A DNA stretch of 53,953 bases from Nemertoderma westbladi (Eukaryota > Xenacoelomorpha > Nemertodermatida > Nemertodermatidae), in the NCBI GenBank assembly GCA_032718475.1, contig JAUCBJ010002358.1, forward strand, positions 1 through 53,953, written 5' to 3'. Of this stretch, positions 19,079 through 31,106 are shown piece after piece. The position numbers and the translations under genes are program-made. How positions within the stretch are numbered: the first letter of the stretch is position 1; each line of letters opens with the position of its first letter. Below the pieces are notes generated by a model. It did not search any database. It was given only the letters and a program-made list of their open reading frames with translations, and was not told the origin of the DNA.

Positions 19079-21678
19079 ATGGATTTATTTAAAAAAACTT
19101 CAAGCAATACTTGGAAATTTACATGTAATAAATATACCTGTAGTATTGTTTATGGCAAGTACTTTATATTACACTCAAGCGATAGCAATGTAACAACATG
19201 CTTCTCTTACCGGGATACACTCTACCTTCTAGACGTCTTAGAAATATTAATCAACCGACAAAAGGAATCACCAGTTTCAAGAGGTAATATTTATCCTAAT
19301 ATAGAATTTACAAGAGGAAAGTTAAATATTTCCACCTGTGTTATTACTGAAAACGTATATATTCAGAAGCAAGGCAAATGTCAAATTCTAAACAAATCAC
19401 TCATTAATTTATTGCTTCAGAGTAAGACAGAAATATTAGAATTGTTATCACCACCACTCGAAACAATAAATCAGTGTTCTGTTGTTAATTTAACCAACCC
19501 ATCTTTTGTTGGTTTTGTAAGCAAATATAAAGGAACGACTTATATGGGACTATGGGAGATTTCAGCTAGATATTCTGATGCTATTGGTCTTAGGTATTAT
19601 AATGGGTTTAACTTAACAGCATCGGAAGTAAATTCATTGTGGTATGAATGGAATTATGAAATTAGTAACGAAGGTGTCTTTTCAGAGCTAGATACGAGCG
19701 ATAAAGCTTTATCTGACCGACTTAAAGTAAAAATAAATGTACAAGAAAAAAAAGTAATTATTACAGACAAGGAAAGCAAATATTTACAGTTACATTATGA
19801 TAAAGACATACCTCATATAGAGTTTCTCTATGATATGATGGAAAAGGTTTCATGAACTGATATAGCAGACGGTTTCGCGATTCTATATCAACCAACTTGG
19901 AAGTTTAACCCTATTAAACCCGGGGGGGGGTCAATATGACCCCCCCCGTGGTTTTTTTATTATAATTCTGAAACAAACGCAGTTGGGAATCTGAAATTTT
20001 ATGACTTTTCCTAAAAATCTATTGTCTTCATGGTAGTGAAAACCGTTTTCAAAAATATTGGGTACTTTTCGAGTTATAGCACCATTTTTTAACCCTACTT
20101 TTGGCACTTTTTTTGAGACGTTTTTTGAAAATTACATTTCATTAAATATGAATTGTAACATCTCTATTTTTGATTTACACCGGTTTTTTGGTGTTAGAAA
20201 TTAGATGGAATTCATATAAATTGATTTAGAAATTTCAAACTTGTTTTTTTCGATGGGTGCCAAATTTTGGTGCCAGCACCAAATTTTGAAATAAGTCAAT
20301 TTTGTAAATTGATTGTTTGAAACTTGTTTTTTACGCAATTGGGATTTTTTGAGGTTCTGGATTCGATGAAATATATACGTGTTGAACCAAGCGTATCAAA
20401 CTTGTATTTTTCGGTGCTGTGTGCTAATTTTGGTGCTAGCACGAAATTTTGAAAATCCATTCAATATATAAAATTGCTTGTGACAATTTATTTCTTGCGT
20501 TTTAGAGGTTTATGGCTGTTCTGAATTCAATGGAAAATATAATTATCGAACTAGACATCTCAAACTTGTATTTTTCGGATGTGGGTGCAAAATGTGGTGC
20601 TAGCACCAAATTTTGAAAACCATCAAATATATAAATTGATTGTGTCACCTTGTTTCTTGCGTTATACGGGTTTGTGATGGTTCTGAATTCAATGGAATCA
20701 GTAAAAATTTCATAAGAGTTCTCAAACTTGTATTTTTCGCCGGTGGGTGAAAATTGTTGTGCCAGCACCAAATTTTGGAAAATATGCAAATTGATAAGTA
20801 GATAGTATCACCTTGTTTCTTGCGTTATACGGGTTTATGAGGGTCCTGAATCCGATGGAATCAATAAAAACAGCACTGGACATCGCAAACTTGTACTTTT
20901 TGGTGATGGGTACGAAATTTGGTGCTAGCACCAAAATTTGCTAAATTACGCCGAAAAATACAAGTAGCAATGATCTGGCATATTAGAAATGTATTCCATT
21001 AGAATCAGCGCCCTAGAAAACCTGAAAATGTGAATTTATAGCATCGTATAAGTGAATTAAAAATTTTGTGTTCTAACTGAAAAGTGCTGGTTACTTGTTT
21101 TTTTCATTTTTTTCCTACGCAGAGAGGACTAAACAGCCATTTATAGTAATCATATCATTTTTAAATATTTTCCAATGTATTTTGCACCCCAAAAAACCTG
21201 TATTGAAAAATAATTAGCCGAAAATGTAACTTTCAAATTTTGTGAAAATTGTGCACTACTTGTAATTTTGGTGCTGCAATATAACCACCCCAGTACATTT
21301 TTTCGAAAATTTTTTTTTTCGGTCGGATCCAGACAAGTGATACCTACGTACAAACAAAAAATCAGACGTTTTCGTAAATATTTGTAGATTTTAGAGGGGG
21401 GGGTCAATATGACCCCCTCCCGGTATTTGTACAACATTTTATAGCCCGGTACTAATAGGGTTAAGGTTAATAAGTCATTTCCAGAAACAGTTTCATCCAC
21501 ATTTAATCCAAAGACATACATCGAAGAGACATCGAGTGATAGAAAGCGCAGATCTACATCTCAAACATCTTCCATTCCCAACAATGATTCTATACCTACA
21601 AAGAAAATAAAAGTTTCAAAAGCAAGTGAAGAGGTAGCAGATTACAATAAGGAACATATAAAAACAGTATCAGATTGA
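19079..21678 (+). pseudogene. Polinton ORF1, uncharacterised protein, interrupted by a stop and a MITE
   Basis: The ATG at 19079 opens a 258-codon frame ending at TGA 19853-19855. Coding continues in the same frame to the TTAA at 19905-19908, where the MITE is inserted, and resumes after it (from 21465) to a TGA at 21676-21678. Counting one TTAA, the pre-insertion length is exactly 348 codons including the stop. The region after the MITE is Ser/Lys rich with a KKRK-like basic patch, as in a nuclear signal. Around residues 140-195 a KYKGTTYMGLWEI strand, an Asn-Gly turn and an amphipathic helix (LTASEVNSLW) resemble the PC4/p15 coactivator pattern. Relatives may lie at 989-1324 and 1343-2126. 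Function unknown. It is the first gene of the left arm. Confidence 0.6.
19909..21460. mobile_element. TTAA-flanked MITE, copy 2, inserted in Polinton ORF1
   Basis: 1552 bp, same family and nearly the same sequence as 15499-17051, with TTAA at 19905-19908 and 21461-21464. Its insertion splits the 3' part of ORF1, so it arrived after the Polinton. It has the same subterminal GGGGTCA/TGACCCC hairpins and the same 163-bp internal repeats; no transposase. Confidence 0.9.
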
Positions 21679-22077
21679 TTTATTATTAACTAGAGACTTT
21701 TCTTTTTCAGTTTCACACTGACTTGTAAAGGTAACTTTTTATCACAAAGCGTGATTATTATAAAGTATGATTATTATAAAGTATTTGCATGTAAAGGTGA
21801 CTTTATTGAGTAAATATTGGTGATAGTTTATATTTAATGTGAGCATGGGATTAGGTATAAAACAGTCGCATGTAAATGCATGAGTTTACACCACCATAAT
21901 AAAACATTAGCATGTAAAACCTACTTTATCAATGAAAATTAAAAACACATTATGCACATCTTGGTTTAGACTTGATTTTATTATAAAGAATTCAGTTGTA
22001 AAAGCAACTTTATTTATGATATTAGTTTCCAATGTAACTGTTATTTATGATTGGTTGGTATAAGTAGAAACTTGAAA

Positions 22078-22090
22078 TATATATATAAAG
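22078..22090 (+). promoter_or_regulatory. TATA-box-like element upstream of the PolB gene
   Basis: ATATATATATAAAGAG lies about 70 bases before the PolB ATG at 22159, followed by two GAGCTC hexamers about 20 bases apart. Position and sequence fit a TATA-driven viral-type promoter. It is of special interest because the next gene but one may encode a TBP-like protein. Confidence 0.4.
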
Positions 22091-22158
22091 AGCTCAACTG
22101 ATTCAATCGAGCTCATTCTGAAAATATTCGAAAATATTGTTTTTAGGATAATAAAGAG

Positions 22159-25100
22159 ATGGATAAACAATTGAAATGTCCATTTTGTCCTCTTCAAATT
22201 TCTAAACGAAATTATTTAACTCACTTTAAATCACATTTTCAAGAATTTAATTGTTTTAATTGTCATGTGAAATGTCCACGTGAAGAAATTTGCAAACGAC
22301 ATGAATCAACTACGGGTTGTAAAGAAATGAAGTTTTGCGTGTATGAAAAAACTTGCCCTATTTGTAATAAAGAGTATTTATATGAGAATTATTTATGTCA
22401 CGACTGTCACCAACGTTATTATCATGTTAGACCACCACAACGGAACCAAAACAATACTGTCGCATCTAGAAAAAGACTGAAATCTGGTCAAGGTCCATCA
22501 ATTTTTAGCCTCGAATGAGCCGCACACGATAACCGTTTAGAAATCTATGTTTACAATCTTCCGAATGATGAAGATTTTCCTGATATTCATTCATCGATAG
22601 TTCATATTCTACCTCACATCAAAAACTTATTATTAGGAAAACTTAGCGAAATGAATGTACTTAGACCCTGGCTAGGTGTGAATATACTCATGTATCGATC
22701 ACATTTTTCAGAGGATGACCAAGAAGAAGCTTTCTATTTTAGTTCTTCAGGTGGTGCAGTTAATACCGTAGATTCACATGAAAGTTTTGACACATGGTTT
22801 GAGTATGTACTAGAAAAATTAATGCAAAAAATAGCCATATTTAACACTCGTGGCTCAGGGTGGCGCGCTAAATCTTTATTAAGAGTGGAAATTAAAGTAG
22901 CTGAATCCAAGTGTAGGTCACTGGAATATAAAGGTCACGGTTATATGGAGTTACCTAAGGCTCTATCGAGTAAACAATGTGTTATAAATATACAAACGGC
23001 TGATAATGACTGTTTCAAATGGGCTATTATAGCCACAAAATTTAGCAGCAAAGTGAAAGATAACAAACATCGTACTTCGCAGTACACAGATTACATGAAT
23101 CATTTTATTTTTGACAACGGGAACAAAGATTATCCAACAGAATGGCAGCTTGCAATTAAACTTTTTGAAAAACAGAATTCAGCATATATAATTAATTTAT
23201 TACTCTACGACAACAATCGAGTATCTATATTAAGACAGGCACCATTTAGTAAAATCACTCCAGATAAAGAGTTATTGAATATATTACTTGTAAAAAATAA
23301 GAATACGAGTAAACAATCACATTATGTTTGCATAACTAACTTGAATCGCTTGATGAATACAAGAGGTAAGCATATTGGAGGTAGGAAATTTTGTGAACGG
23401 TGTTTGTCTCATTTCTTCAGCAAAGATGTTCTAGAACATCACCGTCTTGCTTGTTATCGAGGAAAAAGTCAAGTTGAGAAGCTACCATCTGAAAAAAGAA
23501 CTCACATTAGCTTTAGAAATTTAGACAGAACATTACCAGCATTGTTTGTAATATATTTTGACATAGAATCTATTTTGGAGCCAGCCGGCAACAGTAAATT
23601 TATTCAGAATCATATTCCATGCGCTGTAAGTTATTTAATTGTTCCTAGTACCGAATTAATCAATCCACCAAAATTTTATTTGAAGACCTTTACAAAAACA
23701 ATCGACAACAACTGTATTCAAGACTTTTTAGACTCTGTATATAATGACATCACCCAATTATATAAGTGGTCAGAAACCTATACAAGACAAAAGATAATAC
23801 TTAATGATGTAGATAAGTTAAGTTTTTGGAAAGCTAAAACTTGCTTTTATTGCAATGTTTTATTTAAGGATAAATCTGAGAAAAACAAACATCACTCACA
23901 TATTACTGGTAACTATATAGCAGCCGCTTGTAACGCATGTAACCGCTCTTTATCGTTGAAACGACACCTGTATATACTCGCTGCACACAACTGCAATCAC
24001 TACGATTTACATTTTCTTTGGCAAGTTGGTTTTACCAACAACCGATATTCCGATTGGGATATAAAGGTAATCCCTAAAAATTCTGAAAGGTATATTTCAC
24101 TAAGTATGCATATACCGGTGAAAGATCAAAAACAAAAAATCGAGCTACGTGTCTTAGACACATATCAATTTTTATCCTTTTCCCTAAGTACTTTAGTTGA
24201 TTGTTCAACAAAGGATATAGACAGCGAGGATATAACATCAGTTCTACCAATTACTGAACAGCAAATGAAATATTTTTATCCGAATTTAAATAATGCAACA
24301 ATTAAACGAAAAGGTATATTTCCCTACGAGTATCTGACAGATTTAAATAAATTCAATGATTCGAAATTACCATAAATAGACAAATTTTATAGTAAATTAA
24401 CACAAAATACCTGTACTCCCGAGGAATATAGTTTTGCCAACACATCATGGAGTCAGTTTGACTGTGTGAATCTCAAGGATTATCTTTTAGCATACTTAAA
24501 ACTCGATGTTTGTCTCCTCGCTGATATATTTGAGAACTTTAGGAGAGTATGTAGACAAAACTACGAATTAGAAGTAGTTTATTATTGCAGTATCGCAGCT
24601 TTCACTTATGATTGCGCCCTGAAATACAATAAATGTAAGTTAGCATTAATAAAAGATTACCAAACATATAGAGATTTTGAAGCATCTATTAGAGGTGGGG
24701 TTTCATTCTGTCGAAAGCATTACATAGAATCAAATATACCAGATACTGATAATTATGATCCAAGCAAGGAAGAGTGTCATATTTTCAATATAGATTTTAA
24801 TTCCTTGTATTCGGGTAATTTAAGTAAAAAGCTACCTGTTTCAGGTTTTGAACAAGTCAACGTTACATATTTAGAGAATGCCGCTCCAGAAGAACTAATA
24901 AACTATTTAACAAATCTTGATACTGAAGGGGATAAAAAAAAATATTGGGTTTTTCTTAATTTGCGATTTGAAATATCCCAAAGATATTCATGATCGTACA
25001 TTAGAACTACCCTTAGCCCCAGAACATTTAAGTATAAATGAGACAATGCTTTCACCATATATGAGGGAACAATATAATCATGTATGTAAACAAAGAGGTA

Positions 25101-26164
25101 CTAATAGCAAGTATAAGATGTGTGCTCCAAAACTTATGTTGACACAATTCGATAAAGAATTCTATCATGTAAATTTAAAACTGTTAAAATTTTATATAAA
25201 ACAAGGTTTAATTGTTACTAAGCTCCATAAATTGTATTCTTTCCATCAAGACTTTGTATTTAAACCCTATATAGATTTTAATATTAATCAAAGACGTTTA
25301 GCAAAAACGTATATTGAAACAGCTGTTGCAAAGCTTCTGAATAATTCGTTATTTGGAAAAACTATTGAGAAAATACGGGACCGATGCAACTTTCGTATCG
25401 CTAATAGCAAAGAAAAATGTGATTTGTTGGTGAAACGTATAAATCACGAAAATTTCATGATTTATAATGATTCCTTATCGGGACATTTATTAGTGAAAGA
25501 CTCTGTAACTCTCGATAAGCCAGTCTATGTAGGTAGTACTGTCTTGGATTTGGCTAAATTGGATATGTATGACTTGTACTACAATAAATTGCTACCTATT
25601 GAGAAAGAATTAAACTGTCGAATTGAAATTGTAGCATCAGATACGGACTCTTTAATAGGTTGTTACTATAATACATCGCAGAGTAATTTCTTAAAAGCCT
25701 TAATTAAAAATAATATTCTAGATACATCCAATTACCCCAAGGATCACCCTCTCTACAGCGATAAAAATAAATCCTGGCTCTATTACTGTAAAGATGAACT
25801 AGCCTCACGTGAAATTAAACAAGCGGTATTTTTAAGACCAAAATTATATTCAATTTTGGAATACAATGAAACGAATATATGACGGGCGAAAGGAATAACA
25901 AGAGCTGTCGTGGATAAAAATAATTGCCACGAAGATTATTTAAGAGCATATAAGGATAACGAAGAAATTTCCAAGGAAACGCATCAATTTCAGAGCCAAT
26001 TACACAAAGTGTATACTGTAGCACGAGATAAGTTTGCTCTCAGCGCATTTGACGATAAACTTTATTGGGTTAATAAAAATCATTCACTTCCCTGGGGTCA
26101 CTATCAAACAAAGGTTGAAAAACCCGTAAAAAAAACAATATACCTATTTATCGGGAGCCAAACA
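22159..26164 (+). pseudogene. polB: Polinton protein-primed family B DNA polymerase, with three in-frame stops and one frameshift
   Basis: It copies the element with a terminal-protein primer. From the ATG at 22159: three Cys/His fingers (CPFC...H, CFNC...H, CPICN...C, residues about 8-95), then a stop at 22516 (TGA). Next come the N-terminal Polinton region (a GYMELP stretch and a DNDCFKW strand) and an HNH-like Cys/His block (CFYCN...HSHITG...CNACN). The 3'-5' exonuclease has Exo I FDIES (Asp near codon 468), Exo II NCNHYD and Exo III YLKLD. Polymerase motifs are A (DFNSLYSGN near codon 879, with Ser where Pro is usual), B (NNSLFGKT) and C (SDTDSL, about 25640). Further breaks: TAA at 24373, a frame change near 24950, TGA at 25880. 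The length, about 1,330 codons, fits intact Polinton polymerases. The catalytic residues survive. Confidence 0.9.
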
Positions 26165-26719
26165 ATGAACTATCAGATAGTTAATAAGAATGTAAGTTGC
26201 CAGCAAGTGTCAGCGATTAATTTTAAAGAATTAAAAAATCAATTATCTGGTAAACACATACTCAAACCAAATCAGTTTATATATAAGATATTTGGTGCCA
26301 CATTATTAATATTTAAAAATGGTCATATTACATTATTAGGTAGTAAGTATAATTTCCAAAAAGTAAAAAAGCATATATTTGATAAAACTAGTATTAATTT
26401 GATTTTAAAATCTGTTAATTTATGTACTTATATTTTTAGTATTAAGTCTGTAGTCTATAGGTTATTGATAAACAATACCGGGTTTTATGTTGTCTTTGAT
26501 AATGTGCAACTTCAAGTTATATATGAACCTGAAATTTTTAATAATTGCAAAATAAGAATAAATAATACCGTAGTCATTTGCTGCTTTCATACCGGTAAAT
26601 GTACTTTAATGTATTCACCTAGCAAATCTCACATTTATTACCCTATATTTAGTAAACTTGTTAATTATTTATTAATGTTTGGTGTTGTGACTTTAGGTGT
26701 AGAATATATTGGTGATTAG
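26165..26719 (+). CDS. TATA-binding-protein-like protein (two-repeat TBP core pattern)
   Basis: 184 codons, the size of the TBP core domain (about 180). It appears to be two direct repeats. Repeat 1 (about residues 3-75) has an NVS strand, a helix, PNQFIYKI, then ATLLIFKNG and ITLLGSK (45-61). Repeat 2 (about 83-175) has YEPEIF (120-125), a KIRI strand, then TVVICCFHTGKCTLMY (135-150) and a final helix. Order and spacing match the TBP saddle: the P-x-x-F strand, the LIFxSGKxxxTGAK strand pair, and the YEPELFPG motif of repeat 2. TBP binds TATA boxes and recruits RNA polymerase. The ATG at 26165 lies in the same open frame as the PolB 3' end, with no stop between, so either two genes abut or the stop was lost. 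Expected DNA-intercalating Phe pairs are only partly kept. Homology is read by eye. Confidence 0.5.
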   Translation: MNYQIVNKNVSCQQVSAINFKELKNQLSGKHILKPNQFIYKIFGATLLIFKNGHITLLGSKYNFQKVKKHIFDKTSINLILKSVNLCTYIFSIKSVVYRLLINNTGFYVVFDNVQLQVIYEPEIFNNCKIRINNTVVICCFHTGKCTLMYSPSKSHIYYPIFSKLVNYLLMFGVVTLGVEYIGD

Positions 26720-27549
26720 AAGGTGAAAATTAAACATTATTATTTTTCAATCAATCTATCGGTAGTTAGGGAAAACTAACCTCGTTTGAATAAGTATGAC
26801 TCTCACGGGCTGACTGCGTGCCTAGCCGGCAGTAGCTGCGTGGCTGGCTGGCTGACTGGTTGGCTGCGAGGCTAACTGCGTGCCGCGAGGCTGGCTGCGA
26901 GGCTGACCGCGCGCACATCTGATTGTAACTGGCTCACGATATTGTATACAATGGTTTAGTTTGTTACTGCGGGTACTGTTACATTAATACTGCGGTACCG
27001 GTACTGCAGTACAATGCTAATAAAAGGAAATCAACATGCTGTATCTGACTATACTGTTACAACAACAATGACAGTACTGCAGTACTGTATTGTTTGGGTA
27101 GGGGATCTAATCCCTATATGTGAGAGCCACGCGTACCTTCTAGGTTATGACAGCAGTATGCTAATCAAGGTTCGGGTAGAGAGCAGTATCCTTATAGGTG
27201 AAAAAAAACAAATGCTATTGCATCAGATTACTGCTGTACTGATAAAGTGGATGACAGTTGTGGATAGGAGCTGCGAGGGTAGCTGTGAGGTTGACCGCAT
27301 CCCCGCAGCGTGGCTGACTGCGTACACATCTGCTGATCTGATTGTAACTGGCTCACGATATTGTATACATTGGCTTAGTTTGTTACTGCAGCTACTGTTA
27401 CATTAATACGGTAGTATCGGTACTGCGGTACAATGCTAATCAAAGGAAATCAGTATGCTCTATCTGACTATGCTGTTACAACAACAGCGACAGTACAGCA
27501 GTACTGTATTGTTTGGGTAGGTGATCTAATCCCTGTATGTGAGACCCCT

Positions 27550-30500
27550 GGCCGGAGTGAAAAAATCAAATTTTTGAAATCGCACTTGGCTATGTGTGGG
27601 AAAGTTGACCATTAGTATAAAAACGTCCCTTGCAAAATATTTTTGAATTACATTAAGGGTAACACCTGCCCCCAACCAATTTAATTTTCAGAATTTTGGT
27701 ATTTTGTGTCCCAGTGACAAATATAACCAGATAAATAAAACTATGAAAATATAAGTTGGCTGAATGACAGAACCTTAGCCATTAGTATCAAAGAGGTACA
27801 TGCAAAATATTTTTGGATGCAGGTAAGGTTAACACCTGCCCCCAACCGTTTGAAATTAGCGATTTGTTTTTATATTATTGAATTATATGTATATAATTCA
27901 TTCAATTAGGAATAACTACAGGATACCCTAACTACTAATAACATGGGGGTTACTCACTTGCCCCAGCCATCTGCAAGTATCCAATCCATCCATCCAATGA
28001 CAGATCAGCTTTGGTCAACAAAATAAGTCAGACAGAGCTTGTGTGCTACTGTTGTAGTACATGGATGGCAACAGCATTTAACAAAGGAAATTAGTAGTGG
28101 TGTAGATTGGGACAGGCTAGAGTATAAACGTTGCTAAACCAACCCAACACTGCCTTCATTCATTCAACTCTGATATTATTGATAATGTAACACAGAAATA
28201 TTATTCATTCCTTGATAGTCGTTTTATATATTATAGTTTATTCACTATGTTATATTTAATTGCGTAATAAATTTCAGTATTTTACTGTACATTAAAATCA
28301 CAGACTCTATCTACATTTAAATTGTTAAGATTATTAATTGTCATTTTTAAGTTGTTAATAATAAATAGATTGATATGGAACAAGAACAACCGTGTACTTC
28401 CGGAACTCAGTCAGGTAGAAAAAGTGAACGGGTTTATCTTGCTGACAGCAGTGATAAAATATTGGGAAAACCAAAAACTCTCAATAACTCCATTTTGCCT
28501 ACATATCGTGATATGTTTGTTCATTATCTACATATCCGCCATACAATAAAAGGAACAGCTGACACAAAGGAGCCTGACATTTGGGATGTGGCGAAGGTAG
28601 TTGCCAGCGATGAAAAAGCTATCTGGGAAATGGCCTCAATCCCAACAATTGAAATCAAATCAATTACAAATAAAATAGTTACCTACAAAAACAAGCATCG
28701 AATTATTCTAAAGCAATATAAGGGAAGAGTGGACTCATGTAAATATAAAGCTAAAGTAGATACATTTAGAAAGGAAGCAGACCAGCTCTTTGATATTTCT
28801 TCATGTAAATGTTCCAACTTTAATGAATGTTCTTGTGACAAGTCCAAGAAGATTCCACAGGAGGAAAGAGTATTTTTGACTGACCAAAGAACCAAGAGAA
28901 AAATGAAAATTGGTGATGTGGATGAAGAATCAACTCGAAAAAAGTTATGAAAAGCCCATCATAGAGAATATTTGTCAACTTCGCACGATTGTACTACTAC
29001 TGGAACTGAACATGATTTGTCTACTGATTTGGACGTGGCCAATATTGAATCTTCAAATTCAAGTGATCCAGAGTGGTGTGCCAATAGACCTACTACTGCT
29101 GTTGAGACATCTCAACAGATGCGTAGAAATCTTCCTACTCTTGCAAGAGAAAGTGACCGCCATGGAGTTTCAGACCGAGCTGCAGCTGCCCTGTCAAGTG
29201 CAATACTGCAGGATGTTGGACTCGTCACTGCCAGTGATTCGTCATTTGTAATAGACCGGAGCAAAGTGAGGCGTGAGCGTGAGAAAGTTAGACTTGAGTT
29301 ACAAACAGGAACACAATTCTCCCCTATAGCAATATTTTTTGATGGAAGAAAGGATGTCACACGTGATCAGCAACAATTTGGAGATACCAGGAGCTATTTT
29401 AGAAAGGAGATTAAGGAAGAGCATTATGTTGTTATAGAAGAGCCTGAGTCCAAGTACATTGGTCATTTTACACCATCCTCTGGAAAAGCAATTGCTATCA
29501 AGGATGGGATTATTGAATGTTTAAAGAAAAATAATGCGAAATTGGACTCTGTGAAAGCGGTTGGATGTGACAGCACAGTTATTAACACAGGGCGTTTAGG
29601 TGGTGCAGTTCGTCTCTTGGAGAAGACTATTGGCCGTCCATTACAGTGGTTAGTTTGCCTGTTACACATCAATGAACTACCTCTGCGACACCTATTAGGT
29701 AGTTTGGATGGGGTAACTGCAGGACCGAAGTCCTTCTCTGGTGAAATTGGAAAACAGCTTAGTGGATGTGAGCAATTGCCTATTATTAATTTTCAGCCAA
29801 TAAGCATTGAAGGAAACAGTTTTGTGGGAATTGATATGGATGAAGCAATTGTGAAGACATTGAGTAAAGACCGGAAGTATCTGTACAAAATTGTACAAAA
29901 TGTCACAGGTAAAGATAATACAAGTAATTTGTCAGCTTATCAACCAGGTGGTTTGAATCATGCCAGATGGCTGATTGCAGCAAACCGTATTCTGCGTCTT
30001 TACATAGCCACATCAAAGCCATCTACAGAGTTGATGTGCTTAGCTGAGTTTATAGTGAAAGTATACACTCCAACATGGTTTGATATTAAACTTCATTGGA
30101 GGTGCTATGAAGCCCCATATGTGTTTTATCGCTTGCTCAAACGCCTGGAATACCTTAAACCTGAACTTCGAGAAGTAGTTGATCCTGTATTACAAAGGGG
30201 TTCTTATTGCTGTCACCCTGAGTCATTGCTCTTGGCAATGCTGTTTGATGAAAATAAACATATTGTTGAACTGGCAGTTAGAAGGATCGTGAAGGCTCGT
30301 AAAATTTCCTACTCTACAAGTGTAGTACGAGAGTTCCTACCACCAGTGCTGAATCTAGAACCAACAGACTATATGGATATGATTCAATGGAGAGACATCG
30401 CCGTTACAGAGCCACCACTACTTGTAGGCTGTTCAGAGGATGATCTCTATAACTTTGCTGCTAGTGACACTGAAGTAGTTAAACTTCCTAATCACTCTCA

Positions 30501-31106
30501 GGCGGTTGAGAGGCATGTTTCAATTGTTACTGAAGCGTCAAAATGTGTTATTGGGGAACAACGGAGAGATGGGTTTATACGAGCAAAACTAATGTCTCAA
30601 AAAAAAATTAAATCAAAGGAAACTAAAAAAGATTATGTTACCTAATGCAATAACTGTGTTGTGTTGTAAATGTTCTCTTGTATCTCACTGTAGCAATTTA
30701 TATAAATTTACCAACAAATCCAAATATATATGTTAATAAAAACGATTTCAAAAGCCACAAAGCCAACAACTTTCGGGCGAAAACTACAAAAATGTAAAAA
30801 ATTCAATTGGATGGGGGCAGGTGTTACCCTTAACTGCACTCAAAAATATTTTCCATGTAACTCTTCGATGCTAATGGGTAACTTTTTGTCATTAAGCCAA
30901 GTTATATTTTAATAGTTTTATTTATCTGGTTATATTTGTCACTGGGACACAAAATACGAAAATTCTGAAAATTCAATTGGTTGGGGGCAGGTGTTAACCT
31001 TAATGTAATTCAAAAATATTTTGCAAGTGACGTTTTTATACTAATGGTCAACTTTCCCACACATAGCCAAGTGCGATTTCAAAAATTTGATTTTTTCACT
31101 CCGGCC
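27550..31106. mobile_element. DNA transposon nested in the Polinton, about 305-bp inverted repeats
   Basis: 3557 bp. The left end GGCCGGAGTG (27550) and the right end CACTCCGGCC (31106) are exact reverse complements, and inverted identity extends about 305 bases (27550-27855 versus 30802-31106). Each arm itself contains two direct copies of a block ending ACACCTGCCCCCAACC. It encodes one long transposase frame. No target-site duplication is evident next to the termini. Superfamily not identified by eye. The insertion is in the convergent intergenic repeat, so it breaks no Polinton gene. Confidence 0.9.
28375..30645 (+). pseudogene. Transposase of the nested DNA transposon, one in-frame TGA
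   Basis: The ATG at 28375 opens a 191-codon frame ending at TGA 28948-28950, and the same frame continues unbroken to 30645, 757 codons in all. The first part has a Cys/His patch (CKCSNFNECSC). The second part has an RNase-H-like order: an Asp in VGCDSTVINTG, a CLLHINELPLRH (C-x2-H) motif, an NHARW motif and an acidic helix beyond, then a conserved tail (HSQAVERHV, EASK, RDGFIRAKL). C-x2-H plus RW recalls hAT-type transposases, but the tail belongs to a widespread family I cannot name. It would cut and paste the element. The TGA probably inactivates this copy unless read through or spliced out. Confidence 0.7.
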
